DNA of 59,099 bases from an uncultured Clostridia bacterium (GCA_945992055.1 CAMFVG010000102.1:1-59099); one strand, 5' to 3'. Shown: positions 16,361-26,323, numbered from the stretch's first letter. Numbers and translations: made by a program. Notes: generated from the sequence alone by a model not told the origin.

Positions 16361-17093
16361 GCAACTCCTTCCATATATTGTGAAAATATTCGTTGAATTC
16401 CGGTGTATTTCTGCGAAGGAGTGGTGTGTTTTTTTCAGCCGGGAAAGAGATTGGAACAATTGTCTTTACAGAGGCGGGACGCTCCGTAAGTACAATTACG
16501 CGGTCGGCAAGACTGATAGCCTCTGCCAAATCATGCGTCACCAAAATAGCAGTTTTGTTTTCTTTCCGAATAATCTGCCCAATGTCATCGCCCACGGATA
16601 GACGTGTCTGATAGTCCAATGCAGAAAATGGTTCGTCAAGAAGGAGTAAATCTGGCTCTAGAATTAAGGTGCGAATGAGGGCAACCCTTTGCCGCATCCC
16701 ACCTGATAACTCGGAAGGTTTTGCGTTAGTAAAATCTGCCAAACCATATTGTTCTAGTAATCCGTGTGCATTGCCACGAGTTCCGTCCGTGATTTTATGC
16801 TGGATTTCCAGACCAAGGATAATGTTGCGATAAACGTTTCTCCATTCTAAAAGATGATCCTTTTGCAGCATGTATCCGATGTGACTTCCGTGGAGTATTA
16901 CCTTTCCGTATTCGGGAGGAATTAGACCGGAAATAATCGATAGTAACGTGGATTTACCACAACCGGAAGGCCCTACAATACTTACGAAATCGCCTTGCTT
17001 TAAAGAGAGCGACAAATGAGAAAGAGCCTGCGTTTCACCGTCCGTGCCATGATAAGAATGGCTGATATCTTGAAGTTCTAGGATGTTTTCCAT
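16347..17093 (-). CDS. ABC transporter ATP-binding protein, SsuB/TauB-like
   Basis: A 248-residue nucleotide-binding subunit. Walker A GPSGCGKSTLLSIISGL (near residue 40), Q-loop YMLQKDHLLEWRN, signature LSGGMRQRVALIR, Walker B LLLDEPFSALD and H-loop VTHDLAEA are all intact. The style (LEWRNVYRNI, QTRLSV, IIRKENKTAILVTHDL) belongs to the nitrate/sulfonate/taurine/thiamine-precursor branch. RBS AAGGAGGTG precedes the ATG. It is the first gene of the two-gene minus-strand operon. Confidence 0.93.
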   Translation of the reverse strand: MENILELQDISHSYHGTDGETQALSHLSLSLKQGDFVSIVGPSGCGKSTLLSIISGLIPPEYGKVILHGSHIGYMLQKDHLLEWRNVYRNIILGLEIQHKITDGTRGNAHGLLEQYGLADFTNAKPSELSGGMRQRVALIRTLILEPDLLLLDEPFSALDYQTRLSVGDDIGQIIRKENKTAILVTHDLAEAISLADRVIVLTERPASVKTIVPISFPAEKNTPLLRRNTPEFNEYFHNIWKELHVDE

Positions 17094-17147
17094 GACACAC
17101 CTCCTTTGAAATATATATTATTTTATGTAGAAATACGGAATCGGTGC

Positions 17148-17176
17148 TTGAATGAAAAGGAAGAAAAGAGTATAAT
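17148..17176 (+). promoter_or_regulatory. Promoter of queH-argH
   Basis: TTGAAT (17148-17153), 17-bp spacer, TATAAT (17171-17176), 34 bp before the queH start. Confidence 0.7.
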
Positions 17177-17210
17177 TTGACGGAGAGATTTTTAATTTTG
17201 GAGAGATTGC

Positions 17211-17837
17211 ATGAATTATCAAAAAGAACTGGAGAAAATGATTGTTCAGTTGCAAAACGAGAATAGGGTGCCGAGGTTACTGCTTCATAGTTGTTGCGCG
17301 CCATGTAGCAGTTATGTTCTTGAGTATTTGTCGAATTATTTTGAGATTACTGTCTTTTATTATAATCCGAATATTTTTCCAGAGCAGGAATATACAAAAC
17401 GAATTTTGGAACAGCAGAGTCTGATACATGATATGGAGTTTGAACATCCGGTATCGTTTCTTGCAGGGCGATATGACCGAGCGCGTTTCTTTGAAATGGC
17501 GGAGGGAATGGAGCATCTCAAAGAAGGAGGGGAAAGGTGCTTTCAGTGTTATAGACTTCGATTAGAAGAGGCGGCACGTGTTGCCAGAGAAGCAGAGTTT
17601 GACTATTTTACAACGACGCTTACTATTAGTCCAATGAAAAATGCGGACAAGTTAAATGAAATAGGGAAGCAAATCGGAGAGCAATACAAAGTAGCTTACT
17701 TGCAATCTGATTTCAAAAAAAAGAACGGATATAAACGTTCGATAGAATTGTCGGGAGAATATGGTTTGTACAGGCAGGATTACTGTGGATGTGAGTATTC
17801 GTACCGCGACAGACAAAAGCAAAAGGAAGGAAGATAA
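17211..17837 (+). CDS. queH: Epoxyqueuosine reductase QueH
   Basis: A 208-residue protein of the QueH (DUF208) family, which carries out the last step of queuosine tRNA modification, reducing epoxyqueuosine to queuosine in bacteria lacking the cobalamin-dependent QueG. The adjacent-cysteine motif LLLHSCCAPCSSYVLEYL is near residue 28, with GERCFQCYRLRLEEAA near 105 and YCGCEYS at the C-terminus supplying further metal/cluster Cys. Length is typical. It is followed after 2 bp by argH, with which it is probably co-transcribed although the functions are unrelated. Confidence 0.93.
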   Translation: MNYQKELEKMIVQLQNENRVPRLLLHSCCAPCSSYVLEYLSNYFEITVFYYNPNIFPEQEYTKRILEQQSLIHDMEFEHPVSFLAGRYDRARFFEMAEGMEHLKEGGERCFQCYRLRLEEAARVAREAEFDYFTTTLTISPMKNADKLNEIGKQIGEQYKVAYLQSDFKKKNGYKRSIELSGEYGLYRQDYCGCEYSYRDRQKQKEGR

Positions 17838-17839
17838 TT

Positions 17840-19213
17840 ATGGCACAACTTTGGGGTGGAAGATTTACGAAAGAAACGGATAAACTGGTTTATAATTTTA
17901 ATGCATCCATTTCTTTTGATCAAAAATTTTATGAGCAGGACATTCGAGGTAGCATCGCCCACGTAACCATGCTTGCAAAACAAGGAATTCTGACAGAGGA
18001 AGAGAAGTTTCAGATTGTAAATGGACTTCAGGACATATTGGCTGATGTTGAAGAAGGGAAATTGGTAATCTCAGATGAATATGAAGATATTCATAGCTTT
18101 GTGGAAGCAAATCTGATTGAACGCATCGGAGATGCCGGAAAGAAGTTACATACGGGTAGAAGCCGTAACGATCAGGTGGCTCTTGATATGAAACTATATA
18201 CGAGAGATGAGATTGATGCGTTGGATGATTTGTTGAAAGAATTGTTAACGGTATTACTTCAGATTATGAAAGAGAATACAGAAACTTTTATGCCTGGATT
18301 TACGCACTTGCAAAAAGCACAACCGATTACACTGGCACACCACATGGGGGCGTATTTCGAGATGTTTTCCAGAGATCGCTCACGTCTTACCGATATTTAT
18401 GATCGTATGAATTATTGCCCACTTGGTTCCGGAGCTTTGGCAGGAACAACATATCCTTTGGATCGCAACTATACAGCAGATTTATTGGGATTCTATGGAC
18501 CGACATTGAATAGTATGGACTCTGTGGCTGATCGCGATTATTTGATTGAATTACTTTCTGCGATGGCGACCATGATGATGCATCTTAGTCGCTTTTCGGA
18601 AGAAGTCATTATTTGGAATTCAAATGAGTATCGTTTTGTGGAAATTGATGATGGATACAGTACCGGAAGCAGTATTATGCCGCAAAAGAAAAATCCGGAT
18701 ATTGCAGAACTAGTACGTGGTAAAACCGGACGTGTTTACGGCGCATTAATGTCACTTTTGACAACTATGAAGGGGATTCCTTTGGCGTACAATAAAGATA
18801 TGCAGGAAGATAAAGAATTTGTTTTCGATGCAATTGACACGACGAAAGGTTGCCTGGCCTTGTTTACGGGTATGCTTCGTACCATGAAGTTTAATAAGGA
18901 TGTTATGGAAAATAGCGCGAAAAATGGATTTACAAATGCAACGGACGCAGCAGATTACCTCGTGAATCATGGAGTGGCTTTCCGTGATGCACATGGCATT
19001 GTAGGACAATTGGTATTGTATTGCATTGACAAAAACATTGCATTAGATGATATGACGTTGGAGGAATACAAAGCAATATCCCCAGTGTTCGAGGAAGACA
19101 TCTATGAGGCAATCAGTATGAGAACCTGTGTGGAAAAGCGTACAACCATTGGTGCACCTAGTAAGGAATCCATGGAAAAGGTCATTAAAATTTATGAGAA
19201 TTACTTGCATTAG
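17840..19213 (+). CDS. argH: Argininosuccinate lyase
   Basis: A 457-residue enzyme of the fumarase/aspartase superfamily that splits argininosuccinate into arginine and fumarate. It begins MAQLWGGRFTKETDKLVYNF, typical of ArgH. The superfamily signature GSSIMPQKKNPD is at about residue 275, with HTGRSRNDQVALDMKLY near 112. Length is standard. The usual partner argG is not here. The fumarate produced could feed the fumarate reductase encoded 30 kb away, but nothing in the sequence links them. Confidence 0.97.
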   Translation: MAQLWGGRFTKETDKLVYNFNASISFDQKFYEQDIRGSIAHVTMLAKQGILTEEEKFQIVNGLQDILADVEEGKLVISDEYEDIHSFVEANLIERIGDAGKKLHTGRSRNDQVALDMKLYTRDEIDALDDLLKELLTVLLQIMKENTETFMPGFTHLQKAQPITLAHHMGAYFEMFSRDRSRLTDIYDRMNYCPLGSGALAGTTYPLDRNYTADLLGFYGPTLNSMDSVADRDYLIELLSAMATMMMHLSRFSEEVIIWNSNEYRFVEIDDGYSTGSSIMPQKKNPDIAELVRGKTGRVYGALMSLLTTMKGIPLAYNKDMQEDKEFVFDAIDTTKGCLALFTGMLRTMKFNKDVMENSAKNGFTNATDAADYLVNHGVAFRDAHGIVGQLVLYCIDKNIALDDMTLEEYKAISPVFEEDIYEAISMRTCVEKRTTIGAPSKESMEKVIKIYENYLH

Positions 19214-19233
19214 GAAGCAAAATAAGATAACAT
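19205..19233 (+). promoter_or_regulatory. Candidate promoter of asd
   Basis: TTGCAT (19205-19210), 17-bp spacer, TAACAT (19228-19233); it overlaps the argH stop codon. Confidence 0.5.
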
Positions 19234-19262
19234 TTTCAGAATAATAAACGAGAGAGGAATGA

Positions 19263-20357
19263 ATGATAATTATGGAAAAGAAGTTAAGGGTTGGTATTCT
19301 AGGAGCGACAGGTATGGTTGGGCAACGCTTTATTGCATTGTTGGAAAATCATCCTTGGTATGAAGTTGTAACGGTAGCAGCCAGTCCACGTTCGGCTGGA
19401 AAAACATATGAGGAGGCAGTTGGTGGTCGTTGGAAAATGAGCACACCCATGCCGGAAGGTGTAAAGAAACTTGTTGTTGCGAATGTGAATGAAGTAGAAA
19501 AAGTAGCATCAAGTGTGGATTTTGTATTCAGTGCAGTAGATATGACAAAGGATGAAATTAAAGCTATCGAGGATGCATATGCAAAAACAGAAACACCGGT
19601 TGTTTCTAATAATAGTGCCCACCGTTGGACAAAGGATGTGCCGATGGTAGTGCCGGAAATCAATCCGGAACATTTTGAAGTGATCGAGGCACAAAAGAAA
19701 CGTCTTGGCACAACGAGAGGATTTGTGGCAGTAAAACCAAACTGTTCCATTCAAAGTTATGCACCGGTACTGACTGCGTGGAAAGAGTTTGAACCGACAG
19801 AAGTAGTAGCGACTACATATCAGGCTATTTCAGGGGCAGGTAAGACGTTTAAAGATTGGCCGGAAATGGTGGAAAACATTATTCCTTTTATCGGCGGAGA
19901 AGAAGAAAAAAGCGAGCAGGAACCACTTCGTATCTGGGGTAAAGTGGTTGATGGTGAAATTGTGAAAGCAGAAGGGCCGGTTATTACAACGCAATGTATC
20001 CGTGTTCCAGTGCTCAATGGACATACAGCAGCTGTATTCGTGAAGTTTGCGAAGAAGCCTACAAAAGAACAATTGATTGAGAAGTTAGTGAACTTCAAAG
20101 GGCTTCCGCAGGAATTGGAACTTCCAAGTGCACCGAAACAATTTATTCAATATTTGGAGGAAGACAATCGTCCACAAGTAAATTTGGATGTCGACTATGA
20201 AAATGGAATGGGTGTTTCAGTAGGACGTTTGAGAGAGGATAAAGTTTACGATTTCAAATTTGTCGGTCTGTCACACAACACTGTTCGCGGTGCGGCAGGT
20301 GGAGCGATTCTTTGCGCAGAAACATTGACTGCCAAAGGATATATTCAAGCAAAATAA
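19263..20357 (+). CDS. asd: Aspartate-semialdehyde dehydrogenase, archaeal/fungal-type
   Basis: A 364-residue enzyme that makes aspartate-4-semialdehyde from aspartyl phosphate with NADPH, feeding lysine, diaminopimelate, threonine and methionine synthesis. N-terminal Rossmann motif GILGATGMVGQRF; catalytic Cys in VKPNCSIQSY at about residue 160. Length and the style of GGRWKM, SAVDMTKDE and the C-terminal GLSHNTVRGAAGGAILCAE fit the longer class first described in archaea and fungi, also found in Clostridia, rather than the ~330-residue E. coli type. Start ATG 19263 follows GAGAGG; ATG 19272 is a possible alternative. Confidence 0.94.
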   Translation: MIIMEKKLRVGILGATGMVGQRFIALLENHPWYEVVTVAASPRSAGKTYEEAVGGRWKMSTPMPEGVKKLVVANVNEVEKVASSVDFVFSAVDMTKDEIKAIEDAYAKTETPVVSNNSAHRWTKDVPMVVPEINPEHFEVIEAQKKRLGTTRGFVAVKPNCSIQSYAPVLTAWKEFEPTEVVATTYQAISGAGKTFKDWPEMVENIIPFIGGEEEKSEQEPLRIWGKVVDGEIVKAEGPVITTQCIRVPVLNGHTAAVFVKFAKKPTKEQLIEKLVNFKGLPQELELPSAPKQFIQYLEEDNRPQVNLDVDYENGMGVSVGRLREDKVYDFKFVGLSHNTVRGAAGGAILCAETLTAKGYIQAK

Positions 20358-20366
20358 GGAACATAT

Positions 20367-22328
20367 ATGGGAAAAGCAGTATATATTGCGGAAAAGCCAA
20401 GTGTGGCGCAGGAATTCGCAAAAGCGTTAAAATTGAATACGAGCAGAAAAGATGGATATCTGGAAGCGGAGAATGCGATTGTAACTTGGTGTGTGGGTCA
20501 CTTGGTAACCATGAGTTATCCGGAAGTATACGACGAGAAATATAAAAGATGGACTTTAGAAACACTGCCGTTTATGCCAAAGGAATTTAAATATGAAGTG
20601 ATTCCGAATGTGGAGAAACAATTTCGTATTGTAAGCGGTATATTGAACAGGGATGATGTAGATGTTATTTATGTCTGCACCGACTCGGGACGAGAAGGTG
20701 AATACATCTATCGTCTTGTGGAACAAATGACAGGTGTAAAAAACAAACAGAGAAAGCGTGTTTGGATTGATTCGCAGACGGAAGAGGAAATTTTAAGAGG
20801 AATTCGAGAGGCCAAAGATTTGGAGGAATATGATAATCTTTCTGATTCAGCGTATCTGCGTGCGAAAGAAGACTATTTGATGGGCATTAATTTCTCGAGG
20901 TTGTTGACGCTCAAATATGGGAATACCATTTCTTCTTTTATGAAAACAAATCGAACAGTCCTCTCTGTGGGACGTGTGATGACTTGCGTGCTCGGTATGG
21001 TGGTTCGAAGAGAACGGGAGATTCGGGATTTTGTTAAAACGCCATTTTACCGTGTAATTAATACCATACAAGTAGGAGATAAGACTTTTGAAGGCGAGTG
21101 GAAGAGTGTCAAAGGATCACGTTATTTTGAGAGTTTTGAATTATATAAGGAAAATGGGTTTAAAAAGAAAAAAACAGCAGAGCAACTGATTGCATATTTA
21201 AGTGATACGAGTCCATTACAATGTGTTGTGACGGACATGGAAAGGAAGCAAGAAAAGAAGGCACCGCCTTTACTGTACAATTTGGCGGAACTGCAAAATG
21301 AGTGTTCCAAAAAGTTTAAAATAAGTCCGGATGAAACGCTTAAAATTGTTCAAGAGTTATATGAAAAAAAATTAGTCACTTATCCAAGAACAGATGCGCG
21401 TGTACTTTCAAGTGCAGTTGCGAAGGAAATCAGTAAGAATTTAAATGGACTCTCAAAATACGATGTGGCAAAGCCTTATTTGCAAGATATCCTACAGTTT
21501 GGCAGCCATAAGGGTTTGGAAAAAACGAAATATGTAAACGATAAACAAATCACGGATCATTATGCGATTATACCGACGGGGCAGGGACTTTTAGCGCTGC
21601 AGAGTGTGTCGCAAACGGCCAAGGAAGTGTATGATACAATTGTACGGAGGTTCCTGAGTATTTTTTATCCACCAGCAATTTATCAAAAGATGAGCATTAC
21701 TACGAGGATGAAGGAAGAATCGTTCTTTTCAAATTTCAAAGTTCTGGCAGAACCTGGATATTTGAAAGTGGTTGGCGTAGGGAATGATAATGAAGTAGAT
21801 GCAGGTTTGTTTGAACTTCTGAAAGAAGTGAAAAAGGGTTCTGCGTTACCGGTACAAGGAGTAACCATCAAGGAAGGTGAGACTACGCCTCCGAAGCGGT
21901 ATAATTCGGGGTCTATCATTCTTGCCATGGAGAATGCGGGGCAACTCATCGAAGATGAGGAACTGCGTGCGCAGATCAAAGGCAGTGGTATCGGAACCAG
22001 TGCGACACGGGCAGAAATCCTAAAGAAGTTATTTTATATCAAATATCTGAAATTAAATCAGAAAACACAGATTATCACACCAACCTTATTAGGTGAGATG
22101 GTTTTTGATGTAGTAGAGAATTCGATTCGTTCTCTGTTGAATCCTGATTTGACGGCAAGTTGGGAAAAGGGTCTGACATATGTTTCGGAAGGGCAGATTA
22201 CATCCGAAGAATACATGGTAAAGTTGGAACATTTTATTCAAAGTCGTACAGATGGTGTCCTGGGATTGCATAATCAGAGACAATTAAGACAATGTTATGA
22301 GAAAGTGTCTCAATATTATAAATCATAA
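20367..22328 (+). CDS. topB: DNA topoisomerase III (type IA)
   Basis: A 653-residue type IA topoisomerase. The Toprim domain carries YIAEKPSVAQEFAKAL at the N-terminus and YVCTDSGREGEYIYR near residue 110 (metal-binding acidic pair). The active-site Tyr lies in LVTYPRTDARVLS at about residue 338. GSGIGTSATRAEIL and the C-terminal LGEMVFDVVENS segments complete the core. It lacks the C-terminal zinc fingers of topoisomerase I, consistent with TopB. It lies 9 bp after asd with a weak RBS (AAGGA). Confidence 0.93.
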   Translation: MGKAVYIAEKPSVAQEFAKALKLNTSRKDGYLEAENAIVTWCVGHLVTMSYPEVYDEKYKRWTLETLPFMPKEFKYEVIPNVEKQFRIVSGILNRDDVDVIYVCTDSGREGEYIYRLVEQMTGVKNKQRKRVWIDSQTEEEILRGIREAKDLEEYDNLSDSAYLRAKEDYLMGINFSRLLTLKYGNTISSFMKTNRTVLSVGRVMTCVLGMVVRREREIRDFVKTPFYRVINTIQVGDKTFEGEWKSVKGSRYFESFELYKENGFKKKKTAEQLIAYLSDTSPLQCVVTDMERKQEKKAPPLLYNLAELQNECSKKFKISPDETLKIVQELYEKKLVTYPRTDARVLSSAVAKEISKNLNGLSKYDVAKPYLQDILQFGSHKGLEKTKYVNDKQITDHYAIIPTGQGLLALQSVSQTAKEVYDTIVRRFLSIFYPPAIYQKMSITTRMKEESFFSNFKVLAEPGYLKVVGVGNDNEVDAGLFELLKEVKKGSALPVQGVTIKEGETTPPKRYNSGSIILAMENAGQLIEDEELRAQIKGSGIGTSATRAEILKKLFYIKYLKLNQKTQIITPTLLGEMVFDVVENSIRSLLNPDLTASWEKGLTYVSEGQITSEEYMVKLEHFIQSRTDGVLGLHNQRQLRQCYEKVSQYYKS

Positions 22329-22341
22329 AGTGAGGTGGGAT

Positions 22342-23007
22342 ATGAAAGAATTAACCATTCAAGAACTTTACAATTTAGATGAAACCATTGCAAAGGATAT
22401 TTTTGAAGGCGCTACTTATCCATGGGAGGTGCTTCCGAAGATTAGTGAATTTATCCTGAAGCTGGGTAGTACTTTATCGGCAGATGAGTACGAGAAAAAA
22501 GGAGAGAACATTTGGATTTCCAAAAGTGCAAAAGTGGCACCGACAGCATCCATTACAGGTCCTGCTATCATTGATCATGAGGCAGATGTTCGACATTGTG
22601 CATTTATTAGAGGGAGCGCGATTGTCGGAAAGAATGCGGTCGTTGGTAATTCTACCGAGTTAAAGAATGTCATTCTTTTTAATCGTGTACAGGTGCCGCA
22701 CTATAATTATGTAGGAGACTCGATTCTCGGATATAGAGCACATATGGGAGCTGGGGCAATTACTTCTAATGTAAAGTCGGATAAAACGTTAGCAACCGTG
22801 AACACTCCGGAGGGTAAGATAGAAACCGGATTAAGGAAGTGCGGTGCTATGTTGGGAGATGGCGCAGATGCCGGATGTGGCACTGTGTTTAACCCTGGAG
22901 TAGTTGTAGGAAGAAACAGTAATATCTATCCACTTTCTATGGTACGTGAATTTGTGCCGGCCAACAGTATATATAAAAAACGAGGAGAAGTTGTAGAAAA
23001 GTATTAA
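22342..23007 (+). CDS. Left-handed beta-helix nucleotidyl/acyltransferase-like protein (GlmU C-terminal-like)
   Basis: A 221-residue protein whose N-terminal ~60 residues are helical (LTIQELYNLDETIAKDIF, YPWEVLPKISEFI). The remainder is a hexapeptide-repeat left-handed beta helix: IWISKSAKVAPTASITGPAI, HCAFIRGSAIVGKNAVVGNS, GYRAHMGAGAITSNVKSD and GVVVGRNSNIYPLSMV. The architecture is that of stand-alone UDP-GlcNAc pyrophosphorylase-related proteins, which resemble the acetyltransferase half of GlmU but lack its uridyltransferase half. The substrate is not evident. Start ATG 22342 follows GAGGTGGGAT; it lies 13 bp after topB. Confidence 0.8.
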   Translation: MKELTIQELYNLDETIAKDIFEGATYPWEVLPKISEFILKLGSTLSADEYEKKGENIWISKSAKVAPTASITGPAIIDHEADVRHCAFIRGSAIVGKNAVVGNSTELKNVILFNRVQVPHYNYVGDSILGYRAHMGAGAITSNVKSDKTLATVNTPEGKIETGLRKCGAMLGDGADAGCGTVFNPGVVVGRNSNIYPLSMVREFVPANSIYKKRGEVVEKY

Positions 23008-23014
23008 TGAAAAT

Positions 23015-23046
23015 GGAAGATGCGATTGTGCATCTTCCGTTTTTTT
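23015..23046 (+). terminator. Terminator before the recA promoter
   Basis: GGAAGATGC (23015-23023) / GCATCTTCC (23030-23038), 6-nt loop, T run 23040-23046. Confidence 0.93.
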
Positions 23047-23120
23047 GTTATGATAGACATACACTTTCTATTGAGCATTCGCTCGACAAATCCCCTTTTT
23101 ATCCCATGAAGAAAAAAGTG

Positions 23121-23149
23121 TTGACAATTTGAAACAAGTATAATAGTAT
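23121..23149 (+). promoter_or_regulatory. recA promoter
   Basis: TTGACA (23121-23126), 17-bp spacer, TAGTAT (23144-23149). A TATAAT at 23139-23144 is only 12 bp from the -35 and therefore unlikely to be the -10. Confidence 0.6.
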
Positions 23150-23160
23150 GTTAATAGAAA

Positions 23161-23178
23161 AGCGAACATAAGTTCGCT
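23161..23178 (+). promoter_or_regulatory. LexA (SOS) operator of recA
   Basis: Palindrome AGCGAAC-ATAA-GTTCGCT with the Gram-positive SOS-box core GAAC-N4-GTTC. It lies immediately downstream of the recA -10, where LexA would block initiation. Confidence 0.85.
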
Positions 23179-23198
23179 AAAGAAGGAGATATAGTAAT

Positions 23199-24212
23199 AT
23201 GGTAAATGAAGATAAAAAAAGAGCATTAGATGCGGCCATTTCCAAATTGGAGAAAGACTTCGGAAAAGGAACGGTTATGAAATTGGGAGATGCAGGAACG
23301 AACGTTTCGGTTGAGACAGTACCTACCGGTTCTTTGAGTTTGGATATTGCGTTGGGTCTTGGTGGCGTGCCGAAAGGAAGAGTGATTGAAGTTTACGGAC
23401 CGGAATCCAGTGGTAAAACGACAGTCACGCTACATATGATTGCCGAAGTACAAAAGAGAGGTGGCATTGCAGGATTTATTGATGCCGAGCATGCGTTGGA
23501 TCCAGTATACGCAAAGAATATTGGTGTCAATATTGACGAGTTGTATATTTCCCAACCGGATAGTGGAGATCAAGCGTTAGAGATTGCGGAAACCATGGTG
23601 CGTTCGGGAGCAATGGATATTATTGTTATTGACTCTGTCGCAGCATTGGTTCCAAGACAAGAGATTGAAGGAGATATGGGAGATTCACATGTAGGACTTC
23701 AGGCTAGATTGATGTCCCAAGCTCTTCGTAAACTGACACCTGTAATTAGCAAATCAAATTGCGTGGTTGTATTTATTAATCAATTACGTGAAAAAGTAGG
23801 CATCATGTTTGGAAATCCAGAGACCACGACTGGTGGACGCGCGTTGAAATTCTATGCATCTGTTCGTATGGATGTGAGAAAAATTGAGACACTGAAACAA
23901 AATGGTGAGATGGTTGGTAACCGTACACGTATTAAGATTGTAAAAAATAAGATTGCACCTCCGTTTAAAGAAGCGGAATTTGATATTATGTTCGGCAAAG
24001 GTATTTCAAAAGAAGGAGATATACTAGACCTTGCAGCGAGCATCGATGTAATTAATAAGAGTGGTGCATGGTATGCGTACAAAGGTGATAAGATTGGTCA
24101 GGGTAGAGAAAATGCCAAAATGTATTTGAGTCAGAATCCGAATGTTTTAGAGGAAATTGAAAAACAGGTCAGAGCCTATTATGGATTACAAGAGGTAGGG
24201 GCCGAGGAATAA
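23199..24212 (+). CDS. recA: Recombinase A
   Basis: A 337-residue RecA, slightly shorter than the 350-residue E. coli protein because of a short C-terminal tail. Walker [14 protein letters not shown] near residue 68, [15 protein letters not shown], the L2 region [20 protein letters not shown], and the [12 protein letters not shown]-terminal motif are all present. Start ATG 23199 has AAGGAGAT upstream. SOS control is indicated by the palindrome in the leader. recX follows after 4 bp. Confidence 0.98.
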   Translation: MVNEDKKRALDAAISKLEKDFGKGTVMKLGDAGTNVSVETVPTGSLSLDIALGLGGVPKGRVIEVYGPESSGKTTVTLHMIAEVQKRGGIAGFIDAEHALDPVYAKNIGVNIDELYISQPDSGDQALEIAETMVRSGAMDIIVIDSVAALVPRQEIEGDMGDSHVGLQARLMSQALRKLTPVISKSNCVVVFINQLREKVGIMFGNPETTTGGRALKFYASVRMDVRKIETLKQNGEMVGNRTRIKIVKNKIAPPFKEAEFDIMFGKGISKEGDILDLAASIDVINKSGAWYAYKGDKIGQGRENAKMYLSQNPNVLEEIEKQVRAYYGLQEVGAEE

Positions 24213-24216
24213 TCAC

Positions 24217-24678
24217 ATGGATGAATTGCTAAAGCAGGCCAAACTTAAGGCACTAAAGTTGCTTACAGATATGGATCGTACAGAGGCTCAACTGCGTCAA
24301 AAATTGGAGCAAAAAAATTATCCGGGGGAAATTGTAGAGGCAGCAATTGCATATGTGAAGTCATTTGGATACATAGATGATGATAAATATGCAAAACGCT
24401 TTGTAACGACTAAAAAAGCGAATAAAAGTAGGCGGGAAATTTATGCGGCTTTGTCCCAAAAGGGAATAGAACACGCATTAATAGACAAAGCGTTAGAAGA
24501 GTGCTACGCTCAAGAAGATGAAATAAAAGCCATATCTTCATTGATAAAAAAGAAACACTTTTCGTTGGAAGAGAGCACCGAAATGGAAAAGAAGAAATTG
24601 TGTGACTATTTGTTGAGAAAGGGCTTTCGTTATGAAAATATCCGCAAGGTCATGCAAGTTTCTTTTTGGAATGCTTGA
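24217..24678 (+). CDS. recX: Recombination regulator RecX
   Basis: A 153-residue helical protein composed of repeated three-helix units, as in RecX: KALKLLTDMDRTEAQLRQKL, YPGEIVEAAIAYVKSFGYID, DDKYAKRFVTTKKANKSRRE and LRKGFRYENIRKVM. RecX modulates RecA filament growth. It lies 4 bp after recA in the same frame direction, the common arrangement in Firmicutes. Its stop lies within the promoter of rny. Confidence 0.9.
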   Translation: MDELLKQAKLKALKLLTDMDRTEAQLRQKLEQKNYPGEIVEAAIAYVKSFGYIDDDKYAKRFVTTKKANKSRREIYAALSQKGIEHALIDKALEECYAQEDEIKAISSLIKKKHFSLEESTEMEKKKLCDYLLRKGFRYENIRKVMQVSFWNA

Positions 24679-24703
24679 CATTAGCAGTAAAAGAGTATAA
24701 AAT
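24675..24703 (+). promoter_or_regulatory. Promoter of rny
   Basis: TTGACA (24675-24680), 17-bp spacer, TAAAAT (24698-24703), overlapping the recX stop codon. Confidence 0.75.
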
Positions 24704-24750
24704 TTAACTGTTGTAGAAGTACAATGAAAATTAAATAAGGAGGTGCTCCT

Positions 24751-26307
24751 GTGCAATCAATTATTATCCCAATTATTGCTGTGATTGTTGCACTTGTTGT
24801 GGCATCGGTTGTTACATATTTTGTAACAGTTTCTAAACTCAAAAATGATGCAGAATCCAAAATAGGAAATGCAGAAAGCAGAGCGAGAGAAATCATCGAT
24901 GATGCGTTAAAGACAGCTGAAACAACAAAGAAAGAAGCCCTCTTGGAAGTGAAAGAAGAATCTATTAGAACAAAGAACGAGCTCGAAAAAGAAACGAAAG
25001 AAAGACGAGCTGAGTTGCAACGCTATGAAAAAAGAGTGTTATCTAAAGAGGAAGTCATTGACAAGAGAATGGAAGCTGTTGAACAACGTGAAGCAATTTT
25101 TGCAACAAGAGAAGAAGAAATGAAGCAGCGAGAAGCAAAAGTTGAAGAATTGAGTCGACAAAGAGTACAGGAACTAGAAAGAATCTCTGGGTTAACCTCC
25201 GAACAAGCAAAGGATTATTTGTTAAAAACTGTTGAAGAAGATGTGAAACATGATACTGCGAAACTAATTAAAGAATTGGAAACGCAGGCCAAGGAAGAAG
25301 CCGGTAAAAAGGCAAAAGAGTATGTCGTAACAGCAATTCAAAAATGTGCGGCAGACCATGTTGCAGAAACTACAATTTCAGTTGTGCAACTTCCAAGTGA
25401 TGAAATGAAAGGTAGAATCATTGGTCGAGAAGGACGTAACATTCGTACTCTTGAAACAATGACTGGTGTGGAACTCATCATTGATGATACACCGGAAGCC
25501 GTTGTTTTATCAGGATTTGATCCGATAAGAAGAGAAGTTGCAAGAATTGCTCTTGAAAGATTGATTGTTGATGGTCGTATCCATCCGGCAAGAATTGAAG
25601 AGACAGTAGAGAAGGCACAAAAAGATGTTGAAACAATGATTCGTGAAGAAGGTGAAGCGGCAACTTTAGAAGTAGGTGTGCATGGTATTCATCCGGAATT
25701 AGTTCGACTGTTAGGAAGAATGAAATTCAGAACGAGCTATGGTCAAAATGCTTTAAAACATTCCATTGAAGTTGCTCAATTGGCTGGTTTACTAGCAAGT
25801 GAAATTGGACTTGATGTCAGAGTGGCAAAAAGAGCAGGTCTTTTACATGATATTGGTAAATCAATCGACCATGATGTGGAAGGATCGCATATACAGATTG
25901 GTGTAGATCTTTGTAGAAAATATAAAGAGTCAGCAACTGTTATTAATGCAGTGGAATCACATCACGGTGATGTAGAGCCAACTTCATTGATTGCTTGCAT
26001 CGTGCAGGCAGCAGATACAATTTCTGCTGCAAGACCGGGTGCAAGACGAGAAACATTGGAAACATATACAAACAGATTAAAACAATTAGAAGAAATCGCC
26101 AACCAATATAAGGGTGTCGATAAGTCTTTTGCTATTCAAGCAGGTAGAGAGATTCGTATCATGGTAGTTCCGGAACAAGTGTCTGATGCAGACATGGTAC
26201 TAATGGCTAGAAATATTTCGAAACAGATTGAATTTGAATTGGAATATCCAGGTCAAGTTAAAGTAAATGTAATTCGTGAATCACGTGTCACAGATTACGC
26301 AAAGTAG
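24751..26307 (+). CDS. rny: Ribonuclease Y
   Basis: A 518-residue membrane-tethered endoribonuclease that initiates mRNA decay. It starts at GTG 24751 behind a perfect AAGGAGG. Domains in order: N-terminal membrane span (residues 2-25), long coiled coil (about 30-200), KH domain with [17 protein letters not shown] near residue 215, HD domain with [18 protein letters not shown] near 365, and a C-terminal domain ending [14 protein letters not shown]. Length equals the family norm of ~520. Confidence 0.97.
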   Translation: MQSIIIPIIAVIVALVVASVVTYFVTVSKLKNDAESKIGNAESRAREIIDDALKTAETTKKEALLEVKEESIRTKNELEKETKERRAELQRYEKRVLSKEEVIDKRMEAVEQREAIFATREEEMKQREAKVEELSRQRVQELERISGLTSEQAKDYLLKTVEEDVKHDTAKLIKELETQAKEEAGKKAKEYVVTAIQKCAADHVAETTISVVQLPSDEMKGRIIGREGRNIRTLETMTGVELIIDDTPEAVVLSGFDPIRREVARIALERLIVDGRIHPARIEETVEKAQKDVETMIREEGEAATLEVGVHGIHPELVRLLGRMKFRTSYGQNALKHSIEVAQLAGLLASEIGLDVRVAKRAGLLHDIGKSIDHDVEGSHIQIGVDLCRKYKESATVINAVESHHGDVEPTSLIACIVQAADTISAARPGARRETLETYTNRLKQLEEIANQYKGVDKSFAIQAGREIRIMVVPEQVSDADMVLMARNISKQIEFELEYPGQVKVNVIRESRVTDYAK

Positions 26308-26323
26308 TTACAAACAACAAAAT

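Noticed and set aside
23139..23144. TATAAT as -10 of recA
   Set aside because: Only 12 bp from TTGACA; TAGTAT at 23144-23149 gives the proper 17-bp spacing.
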